Assembly: GCA_038232275.1 (NCBI GenBank) | Contig: JBBSIC010000011.1 | Location: 1-64,000, forward strand | Source of the DNA: DATLGB01 sp038232275 | GTDB taxonomy: Bacteria; Actinomycetota; Thermoleophilia; Solirubrobacterales; Solirubrobacteraceae | Length of the DNA: 64,000 nt | Direction: 5' to 3' | Shown here: positions 15,720 to 23,831 of the stretch, in pieces | How positions within the stretch are numbered: position 1 is the first letter of the stretch | Layout: each line of letters starts with the position of its first letter | Program-made: the position numbers and the translations under genes | The notes under the pieces: generated by a model | The model's database searches: none | The model's input: the letters and a program-made list of their open reading frames with translations, nothing else | Told to the model about the DNA's origin: nothing

Positions 15720-16736
15720 TCAGTCGCGGCCGGCGCGGATGAGCGCGCCGAGTCCTTCGGCGGCGGCCTCGATCTCCTCGGCCGTCGACGCCTCCCGGAT
15801 CACCTGCAGATCGATCATGCGCGCGCCGAAGCGGTCGAGGGCGTTGCGGCCGACGATGGCGTGCAGCGGCACGCCGGCCTGCCGCGTCCGCGTGCCGATC
15901 TCGCCGACCACCTTGCCCTGCAGCGTCTGCTCGTCGAGCTTGCCCTCGCCGGTGATCACGCAGCGCGACGCGCGCATGCGCGCGTTGAAGTCGAGGACGT
16001 CGAGTATCCAGCTCGCCCCGGGCTCGAGCACGGCGCCGTGCTCGGCCCACAGCGCCCCGGCCAGCCCGCCGGCGGCGCCGGTCATCGGGACGCCGCGCGG
16101 ATCGCGGCCGCGGCCGGCGTGGCGCTCGGCGAGGTCGTCCAGGCGCGCGCCGAGCCGCTTGACCATCGCCGCGTCGGCCCCCTTCTGCGGTCCGAAGACC
16201 GCGGCGGCGCGCTCCCACGGCGTCCGCACGTCGCCCAGGACGACGAGCTGCGCCGCGCCGAGGCCGCCGTGGTCGGCGATCGCCTTGAGCGCGCCCGCGC
16301 CGCCGTCGGTGGTCGCCGAGCCGCCGACGCCGAGAACGATCGCCTCCGCGCCCGCCTCCGCCGCCGCGCACAGCAGCTCGCCCGTGCCGTAGGTGCTCGC
16401 CGCCCAGGGATCGCGCTCGTCCTCGGCGACGAGCCCGAGCCCGCTCGCCTCGGCGGTCTCCACGATCGCGGTGCCGCCGCCCTCGAGGGCGAAGCCCGCG
16501 CGCAGCTCGCGGCCGAGCGGGTCGTGGGCGTCGGCGCCGGCCGTCTCGCCGCCGAGCGCCGCGAGCAGCGCCTCGAGCGTCCCCTCCCCGCCGTCGGCGA
16601 CCGGGCACAGGTCGGGCGGCGCGAGCCCGGCGCGCTCGAGCCCGCGGCCGATCGCCGCCGCGACCTCCGTCGCCCGCAGGGTCCCCTTGAACGAGTCGGG
16701 TGCGATTAGTACTGGGGGTTCGTAGTCTTGCGGCAT
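15720..16736 (-). CDS. Glycerate kinase (GlxK/GckA type)
   Basis: A 338-residue glycerate 2-kinase family protein. It starts PPVLIAPDSFKGTLRA, contains VADGGEGTLEAL, GVGGSATTDGGAGAL and VITGEGKLDEQTLQGK, all diagnostic. It phosphorylates D-glycerate with ATP. Near gpgS, a role in recycling glycerate from glucosylglycerate is attractive but inferred. ATG at 16736 is chosen because homology begins at once after it. The gene is divergent from the LigD-like polymerase gene. Confidence 0.92.
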   Translation of the reverse strand: MPQDYEPPVLIAPDSFKGTLRATEVAAAIGRGLERAGLAPPDLCPVADGGEGTLEALLAALGGETAGADAHDPLGRELRAGFALEGGGTAIVETAEASGLGLVAEDERDPWAASTYGTGELLCAAAEAGAEAIVLGVGGSATTDGGAGALKAIADHGGLGAAQLVVLGDVRTPWERAAAVFGPQKGADAAMVKRLGARLDDLAERHAGRGRDPRGVPMTGAAGGLAGALWAEHGAVLEPGASWILDVLDFNARMRASRCVITGEGKLDEQTLQGKVVGEIGTRTRQAGVPLHAIVGRNALDRFGARMIDLQVIREASTAEEIEAAAEGLGALIRAGRD

Positions 16737-16770
16737 CGCGAGCGAGACCTTCGAATTCGACGGCCGGGAG

Positions 16771-17742
16771 GTGCGCCTGTCCAACCCGGACAAGGTGTAC
16801 TTCCCCAAGGCGGGCATCACCAAGGGTGAGCTCGCCCACTTCTACGTCGACTGCGCCGACGCCGTGCTCAACCACCTGCGCGAACGCCCGACGGTGCTCA
16901 AGCGCTACGCGGGCGGCATCGAGGCCAAGCCCTTCTATCAGAAGCGCGTGCCCGACAAGCGGCCCGAGTGGCTGGAGACCGTCGAGCTGCGGTTCCCCTC
17001 CGGCCGCACGGCGCTCGAGCTCGTGCCCGTCGACGCCGCCCACCTGGTCTGGGGCGTCGGCCTGGGCAACGTGGACTGGAACCCACACCCCGTGCGCCGG
17101 TCAGACCTCGACCATCCCGACGAGCTGCGCGTCGACCTGGACCCGATGCCCGAGGCGCCGTGGGAGTTCGTGTGCAAGGTCGCGCTGATCGCCGACGAGG
17201 TGCTGCGCGAGCACGGGCTCACCGGCTTTCCGAAGACCAGCGGCTCGCGCGGGATCCACATCCCCGTCCGCATCGAGCAGCGCTGGGACTTCACGACCGT
17301 CCGCCGCGCGGCGCTCGCCCTGGCACGCGAGATCGAGCGCCGCGCCGAGGGGATGGCGACGACCAAGTGGTGGAAGGAGGAGCGCCCGCCCGGCGCGGTC
17401 TTCGTCGACTACAACCAGAACGCGAAGGACCACACGGTCGCCAGCGCCTACAGCGTGCGGCCCGTGGCCGACGCGCGGGTCTCAACCCCGCTGGAGTGGG
17501 ATGAGGTCGCCGGCGTCGACCCCTCCGAGCTGACGTTGCGCACGGTGCCCGCCCGCTTGCGCGAGAAGGGGGACCCGAGCGCCGACATCGACGCGCACGC
17601 CGGCGCGCTCGACGCCCTGCTCGCGCTCGCCGACGCCGACGAGGCCGACCGCGGCCTGCAGGACGCTCCGTGGCCGATGCACTTCCGCAAGCAGCCGGGC
17701 GAGCCCAAGCGCGTGCAGCCCAGTCGCGCCAGGAAGGAGTAG
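16771..17742 (+). CDS. LigD-type DNA polymerase/primase domain protein
   Basis: A stand-alone archaeo-eukaryotic primase family polymerase (LigD PolDom), about 323 residues. Motif I RVDLDPMPE, motif II SGSRGIHIPVRI and motif III VFVDYNQN are all present. Such proteins fill gaps in non-homologous end joining. The upstream in-frame text ETFEFDGREV looks coding, yet has no ATG, GTG or TTG before a TAG at 16723-16725. GTG at 16771 is the first standard start, and an ATC at 16735 six bases after TAGTCT is a non-standard possibility. A separate ATP-dependent ligase lies 2.1 kb away. No Ku gene is present in the window. Confidence 0.88.
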   Translation: MRLSNPDKVYFPKAGITKGELAHFYVDCADAVLNHLRERPTVLKRYAGGIEAKPFYQKRVPDKRPEWLETVELRFPSGRTALELVPVDAAHLVWGVGLGNVDWNPHPVRRSDLDHPDELRVDLDPMPEAPWEFVCKVALIADEVLREHGLTGFPKTSGSRGIHIPVRIEQRWDFTTVRRAALALAREIERRAEGMATTKWWKEERPPGAVFVDYNQNAKDHTVASAYSVRPVADARVSTPLEWDEVAGVDPSELTLRTVPARLREKGDPSADIDAHAGALDALLALADADEADRGLQDAPWPMHFRKQPGEPKRVQPSRARKE

Positions 17743-17747
17743 GGCTC

Positions 17748-18233
17748 TCACATGTCGGTGATCCGATCCACCGCCGCGCGCAGCCAATCCGGATCGTGTC
17801 CGCCGCGTACGAGCCCGTCCAGGACCAGCCCGTCCAGCGCCGCCACGACTGTCGGCGCCGATTCCGCGCCGACGCGCTGCGCAGCCGCGGCGACGAACCG
17901 CTCCCGCGCCCGGATCAGCGCCGGGCGAAGCGCGGCGTCGCGCGCGGCCATCAGAAACAGCTCGTAGCGCGCGAGGGTCAGCGTCCGGCCGGGCCCGAGC
18001 CAGTGCTCCAGCACGGCCGCAGTGGACCCGGTGACCGGGCGCGCCTCGCGCTCGGCGAGATGGTCGAACAGCGCGGCGACCATCCCGGCCCGGTCGCCGA
18101 AGTGATGGCGCACGGACCCGTGTGGCAGGCCGGCGGCCCCCTCGACGGCGCGCACAGTGAGGCCTGCGCCCCCGGATCGGCCGAGGTGCTCCAGCGCGGC
18201 GTCAAGCAGTCGGCTCCGCGACAGGTTCTCCAC
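17748..18233 (-). CDS. TetR family regulator
   Basis: A 161-residue TetR-type repressor. The DNA-binding region RAVEGAAGLPHGSVRHHFGD is the usual helix-turn-helix with HHFG, followed by an alpha-helical ligand domain. GTG at 18233 lies inside a perfect 16-bp palindrome and seven bases after a -10 TATCCT, so the message is probably leaderless and self-repressed. The divergent methyltransferase gene has the matching operator. Its ligand is unknown. Confidence 0.88.
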   Translation of the reverse strand: MENLSRSRLLDAALEHLGRSGGAGLTVRAVEGAAGLPHGSVRHHFGDRAGMVAALFDHLAEREARPVTGSTAAVLEHWLGPGRTLTLARYELFLMAARDAALRPALIRARERFVAAAAQRVGAESAPTVVAALDGLVLDGLVRGGHDPDWLRAAVDRITDM

Positions 18234-18273
18234 GTGGAGAAGGATACTGCTATCGTCTTCTCCATGTGGAGAG
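18226..18273. promoter_or_regulatory. Paired TetR operators over symmetric divergent leaderless promoters
   Basis: TTCTCCACGTGGAGAA (18226-18241) is a perfect palindrome and TTCTCCATGTGGAGAG (18258-18273) a near copy, 32 bp centre to centre. The first covers the tetR start, the second covers the methyltransferase start. Between them are back-to-back -10 boxes, TATCCT on the minus strand (18241-18246) and TATCGT on the plus strand (18251-18256). Each lies exactly seven bases before its start codon. One bound dimer per site would block transcription in both directions. Confidence 0.85.
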
Positions 18274-18944
18274 TTGAGAGCGAGCTCGACGACTCCGGCG
18301 CGCCGTACGACCGCCGCGCCGCCGTCTACGACCGGCTGGTGCGCTCGCGCGCCTACAACCGGCTGGCGTGGAGCACGAGCCCGGAGGACTACAGCCGGTT
18401 CGCCGCAGCGGCGGTCGCCTCGGCCGAGGGGCCGCTGCTGGAGGCGGCGGCCGGATCGGCGGCGGCGACCGCGGACGTGCACGCGCGCTCGCGGCGTCCG
18501 ACCACGCTTGTCGACCTGTCGCGGGCGATGCTCGAACGCGCGGCCCGGAGCCTCGCCGCCGCGTCGGGCGGCGACGAGGCGGGGGCGGCTGCGCGCATCC
18601 GCCTCGTGCAGGCGGACCTCTTCGCGCTGCCGTTCCCGGCGCACCGGTTCACCACCGTCATGGGCCTCGGGCTCACCCACCTCTTCGACGACGTGGCCGC
18701 GCTCGTGAGCGCGTTGCGCGGGCAGCTCGCGGTAGGCGGAGAGCTCCACCTCGCGGGCCTCGTCGCGCAGACGCGCCGCGGCCGGGGCTACCTGGAGATC
18801 CTGCACCGCGCCGGCGAGGTCGCGGCGCCCAGGACCGCCGACGAGCTCCATGTCGCGCTCGGCCGGCCGGCGGCCTTCCGCACGTCCGGCTGCATGGCCT
18901 ACGCGACGCTCCCGGCAGCTCCGCAGGATCCCGCGTCGCCGTAG
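18264..18944 (+). CDS. SAM-dependent methyltransferase-like protein
   Basis: A 226-residue class I methyltransferase-like protein. The region LLEAAAGSAAATADVHAR replaces the usual E/DxGxGxG, TLVDLSRAMLERA matches motif II, and VQADLFALPFPAHRFTTVMG matches motifs III-IV. The weak Gly-rich loop makes SAM binding likely but not certain. It starts with ATG at 18264 within the second TetR operator, so it is the target of the adjacent repressor. The substrate is unknown. Confidence 0.75.
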   Translation: MWRVESELDDSGAPYDRRAAVYDRLVRSRAYNRLAWSTSPEDYSRFAAAAVASAEGPLLEAAAGSAAATADVHARSRRPTTLVDLSRAMLERAARSLAAASGGDEAGAAARIRLVQADLFALPFPAHRFTTVMGLGLTHLFDDVAALVSALRGQLAVGGELHLAGLVAQTRRGRGYLEILHRAGEVAAPRTADELHVALGRPAAFRTSGCMAYATLPAAPQDPASP

Positions 18945-18968
18945 GCCGCGGCGCCCGGCGCGGGCCGG

Positions 18969-19886
18969 CTAGTCCGCCGGGACCGGCGCGGCCGCCCCGA
19001 TGGCGCCCGGCGAGCGCCGCCCCGTGGTGGCGAAGACGACGACGGCGAGGATGACCACGACGCCGGTGATCTGCAGGGCGCTCGGCGCCTCGCCGAGGAT
19101 GACCGCCGCCAGCGCCACCGAGGACACGGGCTGGACCAGCAGCAGCAGCGACGTGACGGCGGCGGGCAGGCGGGGGAGCGAGATCGAGATCAGCAGCCAG
19201 CCGACGACCTGGGAGGAGAGGGCGAGCAGGACCAGCCAGCCGTGCGCCGGCCACGCCGGGACGACGTCCACGGCGCCGTAGGTCCCCCCGGCGATCAGGG
19301 CCACGACGGCGGCGGAGGCGGTCGCATCGAACAGCGGCCCGGCGGGGCGCCGGAGGTCGGCGTTGTTGCGCCGCAGGACGAGGATGAACCCCGAGTAGGC
19401 GATCGTCGTGAGGACGCCGAAGAACGTCCCGCGCACGGGGTCGGAGCCGAAGGCCCCGGACTCGAGCAGGCCGGAGATCAGCAGCGCGCCGAGCAGCGCC
19501 ACCGGCACGGCGACCATCATCCGGCTCGCGGGCCGCTCGCCGAGCAGCCCCCACGCCAGGAAGGCGACGAGCACGACCTGCAGGTTGCCGAGCACCGTCG
19601 CCAGGCCGGCGCCGACGTCGGCGATCGCGTGGTGCCAGAAGATCAGGTCGGCGGCGAAGAAGGCGCCGGCGGCGACGCCGAGCACGCGCTCCTTGCGCCG
19701 GCGCGCGCCGAAGCGGCGGCGCTCCAGCCAGGCCAGCGGCGCGAGCACGGGCAGCGCGTAGGCGCAGCGGAAGACGGCGGCGGTCTCCGGCGCCACGTCG
19801 GCGAGCCGCACGAGGATCGCGGAGAAGGCGATGATCGCCGCGCCGAGGATCCCCGCGGCGATCGGGCGCTCACGCAGCCGGCCCAT
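18969..19886 (-). CDS. EamA/DMT family transporter
   Basis: A 305-residue inner-membrane protein with about ten transmembrane helices in two EamA repeats (for example IIAFSAILVRLADVAPETAA in the first and LLLLVQPVSSVALAAVILGE in the second). The drug/metabolite transporter superfamily exports amino acids, bases or metabolites, and substrate cannot be read from sequence. The start directly follows the stop of the ligase gene (TGA then ATG with no gap), suggesting one transcript. Confidence 0.9.
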   Translation of the reverse strand: MGRLRERPIAAGILGAAIIAFSAILVRLADVAPETAAVFRCAYALPVLAPLAWLERRRFGARRRKERVLGVAAGAFFAADLIFWHHAIADVGAGLATVLGNLQVVLVAFLAWGLLGERPASRMMVAVPVALLGALLISGLLESGAFGSDPVRGTFFGVLTTIAYSGFILVLRRNNADLRRPAGPLFDATASAAVVALIAGGTYGAVDVVPAWPAHGWLVLLALSSQVVGWLLISISLPRLPAAVTSLLLLVQPVSSVALAAVILGEAPSALQITGVVVILAVVVFATTGRRSPGAIGAAAPVPAD

Positions 19887-20828
19887 TCAGGTGAGCTGGT
19901 CCAGCGTGCAGGCCTCCGGTGGCTTGTCGTCGCGCCAGCGCAGGACCTTGGCGTTGTGGCGGATGCGCCCGTTGCTCATGTGGTCGAAGGCGATCTCGAC
20001 GACGAGCTCGGGCCGCAGCGCGATCCACTCGAGGTCGCGGCCGGCCGACCAGCGCGACGGCTCGCCGCTGCCGCGCTCGCCGGTCGCGTACGGGGCCAGC
20101 CGGGCGGGGAGCGCGCGCTTCTCGGCGGCCGTGAAGCCCGAGGAGTGGCCGATCTCGCGCAGCGCGCCGTCATCACCGTAGAGGCCGAGGATCAGGGCGC
20201 CGAGCGTCCCCTCGGCCTTGCCCGGCCGCCAGCCCCGCACGACCGCGTCGATCGTGCGCACGCGCTTGATCTTGACCATGCCCTCGCGCTCGCCCGGCCG
20301 GTACGGCGCCTCGAGCGACTTGGCGATGACGCCCTCGGCGCCGCGCAGCCACGGCTCGGCCTCGGCCGCGTCCAGCGTCGTGGGGGTGAGGTCGACGGGC
20401 GCCTCAACGAGCTGCTCGAGCCGCGCGCGGCGCTCGCGCTGGGGCAGCGCGAGCAGCAGCTCGTCGTCGACCGACAGCACGTCGAAGGCGACGAAGCGCG
20501 CGGGCGTCTTCTCCGCCAGCATCGCCACCCGCGACGTGGCCGGATGGATCCGCTGGCCGAGCAGGTCGAAGTCCTGCCCCCCCTGGTCGTCGAGGATCAC
20601 GATCTCGCCGTCGAGCACGTAGCGGCCGGGCATGAAGCGCAGCTCCGGGAAGTAGCGCGTGAGCGCCTTGCCGTTGCGCGACTGCAGCTCGACCGCCTCG
20701 CCGTCGACGAAGGCGATGCAGCGAAAGCCGTCCCACTTCGGCTCATAGGACCACGTGCCGCCGGTGGGCAGCGCCTTGGCCGTCCTGGCGAGCTGGGGCA
20801 GCACGGGAGGCTTGAGTGGAAGCGCCAT
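19887..20828 (-). CDS. ATP-dependent DNA ligase (LigC-like)
   Basis: A 313-residue ATP-dependent ligase. The nucleotidyl-transfer motif is YEPKWDGFR (Lys in KWDG), followed by LDGEIVI, EGVIAKSL and GMVKIKRVRT. The OB-fold domain ends the protein. Its size fits the stand-alone LigC type found in actinobacteria. ATG at 20828 (MALPLKPP) is chosen because homology begins there. The LigD-type polymerase at 16771-17742 is a likely functional partner in repair. Confidence 0.9.
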   Translation of the reverse strand: MALPLKPPVLPQLARTAKALPTGGTWSYEPKWDGFRCIAFVDGEAVELQSRNGKALTRYFPELRFMPGRYVLDGEIVILDDQGGQDFDLLGQRIHPATSRVAMLAEKTPARFVAFDVLSVDDELLLALPQRERRARLEQLVEAPVDLTPTTLDAAEAEPWLRGAEGVIAKSLEAPYRPGEREGMVKIKRVRTIDAVVRGWRPGKAEGTLGALILGLYGDDGALREIGHSSGFTAAEKRALPARLAPYATGERGSGEPSRWSAGRDLEWIALRPELVVEIAFDHMSNGRIRHNAKVLRWRDDKPPEACTLDQLT

Positions 20829-20880
20829 TGCGCGGAGACTGTGGCAGATGGCGCCATCCTCGGCCGGTAACCTGCTCGCC

Positions 20881-21591
20881 ATGACCGACGACGCGACCGA
20901 GGCCGAGGAGGAGTACCTGCAGTCGATCTTCTGGCTGCAGGAGGCCGGTCTGCCGATGAGCGCCGCGAACCTCGCGCGCGCCATGCAGCTCTCGGCGCCG
21001 ACGGTGCACGAGATGATCGGCCGGCTCGAGCGCGACGGCTACGTCAGCCGCGACAAGGGCAAGCGCCTGGATTTCACGCCCTCGGGCCGCGAGCACGCCG
21101 AGGGCATCGTCCGCCGCCACCGCCTGATCGAGCGCTTCCTCACCGACGTCCTGAACATCCCCTGGGACGAGGTCCACGAGGAGGCCGAGCGCCTCGAGCA
21201 TGCGATGTCCCCCGTGCTCGAGGAGCGGATGCTCGCCGCCATCGGCAACGCGAAGACCTGCCCGCATGGGCACCCGATCGACTCGGCGAACCGCATCGTC
21301 GGCGTCCCGCTGGCCGACGTCGAGCAGGGCGCGGCGGTGCGCATCCTGCGCTTCGAGAACGAGGCGGAGGACCTGCTGCACTACCTCAAGGCCGCGGGGA
21401 TGGAGCCCGGCCACCGCGGCGAGCTGACCAGCGCCGACGCCGACGACATCACCGTCACCTTCCCCGAGGGCGACGCGACCGTCACGCGCTCCGTGGCCGA
21501 GACGATCTCGGTCACCGCCGACCCGTCGCCGCCGCCGCGCGCCGCCCTGCCCGAGCAGATCGTGCTCGGCAAGGACCGCTACGGGCGCTAG
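20881..21591 (+). CDS. DtxR/MntR family metal-dependent regulator
   Basis: A 236-residue regulator. The winged HTH is SAANLARAMQLSAPTVHEMI, followed by the dimerisation and metal domain with HAMSP and TCPHGHPID, and a C-terminal FeoA/SH3-like region. It represses iron or manganese uptake genes when metal is bound. TAACCT (20868-20873) ends seven bases before the ATG, so transcription is probably leaderless. No metal transporter gene is adjacent. Confidence 0.92.
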   Translation: MTDDATEAEEEYLQSIFWLQEAGLPMSAANLARAMQLSAPTVHEMIGRLERDGYVSRDKGKRLDFTPSGREHAEGIVRRHRLIERFLTDVLNIPWDEVHEEAERLEHAMSPVLEERMLAAIGNAKTCPHGHPIDSANRIVGVPLADVEQGAAVRILRFENEAEDLLHYLKAAGMEPGHRGELTSADADDITVTFPEGDATVTRSVAETISVTADPSPPPRAALPEQIVLGKDRYGR

Positions 21592-22874
21592 CGCTTCGCG
21601 CGCAGGATGACCCGCGCGCCGCCGGCCGGGATCATCGTGACGTTGCGGTGTCGCGCGTGCTCAGGAGCGGGGTCGGCCGGCGCCAGGTCGCAGCGGCGGG
21701 CGATCGTCTCGAGCACGATCCGCTGCTCGGCCATCGCGAGCGCCGCGCCGAGGCAGCGGCGAATGCCGCCGCCGAACGGGATCCACGTGTAGGTGCCGGG
21801 CTTGCGGCCGACGAAGCGCTCGGGGCGAAATGCGAACGGCTCGGGGTAGAGATCCTCGCGGTGGTGCAGCAGCAGGATGCTGATGAGCACGACGCCTTCG
21901 GCCTCGACGCCCCGGTCGCCGAGCCGCCAGGGCACGGTCACGCGGCGCCCGATGACCGGGATCACGGGCCGCGAGCGCATGCTCTCGTGGATCGTCGCCT
22001 CGATGTAGCCGTCGGCGCCGGGCGTCTGTGCGCGCACCGACTCGACGAGGCACGCCAGCGCCGCGGGCGTGCGCACGAGGCGCTCGAAGGTCCAGGCGAG
22101 CTGGTTGGCCGTCGTCTCGTGCCCGGCGAGCACCAGGGTGAGCAGCTCGTCGCGCAGCTCGCGGTCCGAGAGCAGTTGGCCCTCCTCGGTGGTCGCGGTC
22201 AGCAGCAGCGAGAGGATGTCGCCGCGCTCGGCGGCGTCGGGATCCGCGCGGCGGTTGGCGATGACCGCGTAGACGTAGCGGTCGAGCACCGACAGCGCGT
22301 ACTTCGTGATCCCGATGGGCTCGTCCCTGCCGCTGTTCATCAGCTCGCCGAGCTGGCCGATGAGCTTCGTGGAGAGGTCGGCGAGCCTGCGGATGCAGCG
22401 GCGCAGCCCGTGCTCGGGCGTGCCCGGCTCCGGGGTCCCCTCGACGCCGAAGATGCCGGCCATGATCACGTCGAGGGTGATCGCCTGCATGCGCGGCGCG
22501 AGCGCCATCTCCGCGCCGGCGCGCCAGCCGTCGACCTCGCGCTCGGCCGCGTCGGCGATCATCCGCGCGTAGCGCTCGACGGCCTCGCCGCGGAAGGCCG
22601 GCAGCAGCAGCCTGCGCTGGCGCAGGTGGCGCGCGCCGAGCGCCGTGAGCGTCGAGTTGGGGCCCACGATCGGCCGCAGCGGGGACTCGCCGGTGACCGA
22701 CGGGGCGAGCTCCGGGCTCGCGGTGAACAGCGACCGCACGTGGTCCGGGTGGCTCGTCATCGTGAACGGCTTGTCGAGGAGGAGGCTGGACACCCGGAAC
22801 GTGTCGCCGTGCTTGCGGCGCGCGCGGAAGACGAACTCGATCTGGCGGATGCTGATGCGCAGCGTCTGGACCAT
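21588..22874 (-). CDS. Cytochrome P450
   Basis: A P450 of about 430 residues. The I-helix is LAGHETTANQ, the ExxR motif is in ESMRS, and the heme loop is PFGGGIRRCLGAALA with the proximal Cys. ATG at 22874 is the first standard start, but in-frame upstream text (PPPAPLVALPR) resembles the usual proline-rich P450 N-terminus, so the true start may lie further upstream. No ferredoxin partner is seen. The stop overlaps the end of the dtxR gene by four bases. Confidence 0.92.
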   Translation of the reverse strand: MVQTLRISIRQIEFVFRARRKHGDTFRVSSLLLDKPFTMTSHPDHVRSLFTASPELAPSVTGESPLRPIVGPNSTLTALGARHLRQRRLLLPAFRGEAVERYARMIADAAEREVDGWRAGAEMALAPRMQAITLDVIMAGIFGVEGTPEPGTPEHGLRRCIRRLADLSTKLIGQLGELMNSGRDEPIGITKYALSVLDRYVYAVIANRRADPDAAERGDILSLLLTATTEEGQLLSDRELRDELLTLVLAGHETTANQLAWTFERLVRTPAALACLVESVRAQTPGADGYIEATIHESMRSRPVIPVIGRRVTVPWRLGDRGVEAEGVVLISILLLHHREDLYPEPFAFRPERFVGRKPGTYTWIPFGGGIRRCLGAALAMAEQRIVLETIARRCDLAPADPAPEHARHRNVTMIPAGGARVILRAKR

Positions 22875-23090
22875 GCGCGGGAGCGCGACCAGCGGCGCCG
22901 GCGGCGGCGCGGCCTCGCCGGCGGCGCGGGGCCCGGCCGGCGACGGCGGCGCCGCGGGCGGATCCTGCGCTGAAGCGACCGTGGAGGCGATGCGCCAACG
23001 GTACCGCCGCCACGGGAGGAGGTCCCGTAGGTGCAGCCGACCGCGAGCTGCGCGCCGGCGCGGCGAGGTCGAGGGCCTGGCGCGTCGGCG

Positions 23091-23831
23091 TCAGGCCCGC
23101 CACCGCTCCAGCCAGTCCGCGGCGATCTGCCACAGCGCGTTGTCGGGATCGAGGTGGCCCATGTGGTCCTCGCCGGCGACCAGCTCGAGGTCGCAGTCGC
23201 CGCCCGCCAGCCGCTGCCTCTCCGCGAAGCGCTCGCTCATCGCGGGCGGGACGACGGCGTCCTCGGCGCCGTGGACGCACAGCAGCGGCACGCCGATCGG
23301 GACGCGCGCGGCCGGGGACGCCTGCGCGTAGACGCCGGGCACCTCCTCCGGCGTGCCGCCGAGCAGGCGCCGCACGACGCCGCCGGAGAGCTCGAGCTCC
23401 GCCGCGTAGGTCAGGTCGAGCACGCCCGCCTGGGCGACGGCGGCGTGCACCGGCACGCGCGCGTCCTGCCGCGCCGCGACCCAGGCCGCCAGGTGCCCGC
23501 CGGCGGAGTGCCCGAGCACCACCACCCGGGAGAGATCGAGGCCGGACAGCTCGCGGAGGTGGTCGACGCCGGCCGCGACGTCCTCGAAGGTGCTCGGCCA
23601 GCCGCCGCCCGAGCGCAGCCCGAGGCGGCGGTACTCGAGGTTCCAGACCGCCCAGCCGCGCCGGACGAGGTCGCCGCACACCGGCCACATCAGCCGGCGC
23701 CCGTAGACGGCCTTCCAGAAGCCGCCGTGCAGCACGACCGCCACTGGGTGCGGACCGCCGCCCTCCGGGGCCATCAGCTCCCCGTACTGCGAGGGGCTGC
23801 CTCCGTAGCGGGTCTTACGCGGTGACGCCAA
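23091..23831 (-). CDS. Alpha/beta hydrolase
   Basis: A 246-residue hydrolase. The oxyanion motif is VVLHGGFW, the nucleophile elbow GHSAGGH, and late Asp and His lie in HGAEDAVVP and EDHMGHLDP. It resembles BD-FAE/kynurenine-formamidase-like esterases. TTG at 23831 overlaps the aminotransferase stop by 17 bp and is needed to include the conserved TRYGG start. Co-transcription with that gene is likely. A 216-bp gap separates it from the P450 gene. Confidence 0.85.
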   Translation of the reverse strand: MASPRKTRYGGSPSQYGELMAPEGGGPHPVAVVLHGGFWKAVYGRRLMWPVCGDLVRRGWAVWNLEYRRLGLRSGGGWPSTFEDVAAGVDHLRELSGLDLSRVVVLGHSAGGHLAAWVAARQDARVPVHAAVAQAGVLDLTYAAELELSGGVVRRLLGGTPEEVPGVYAQASPAARVPIGVPLLCVHGAEDAVVPPAMSERFAERQRLAGGDCDLELVAGEDHMGHLDPDNALWQIAADWLERWRA

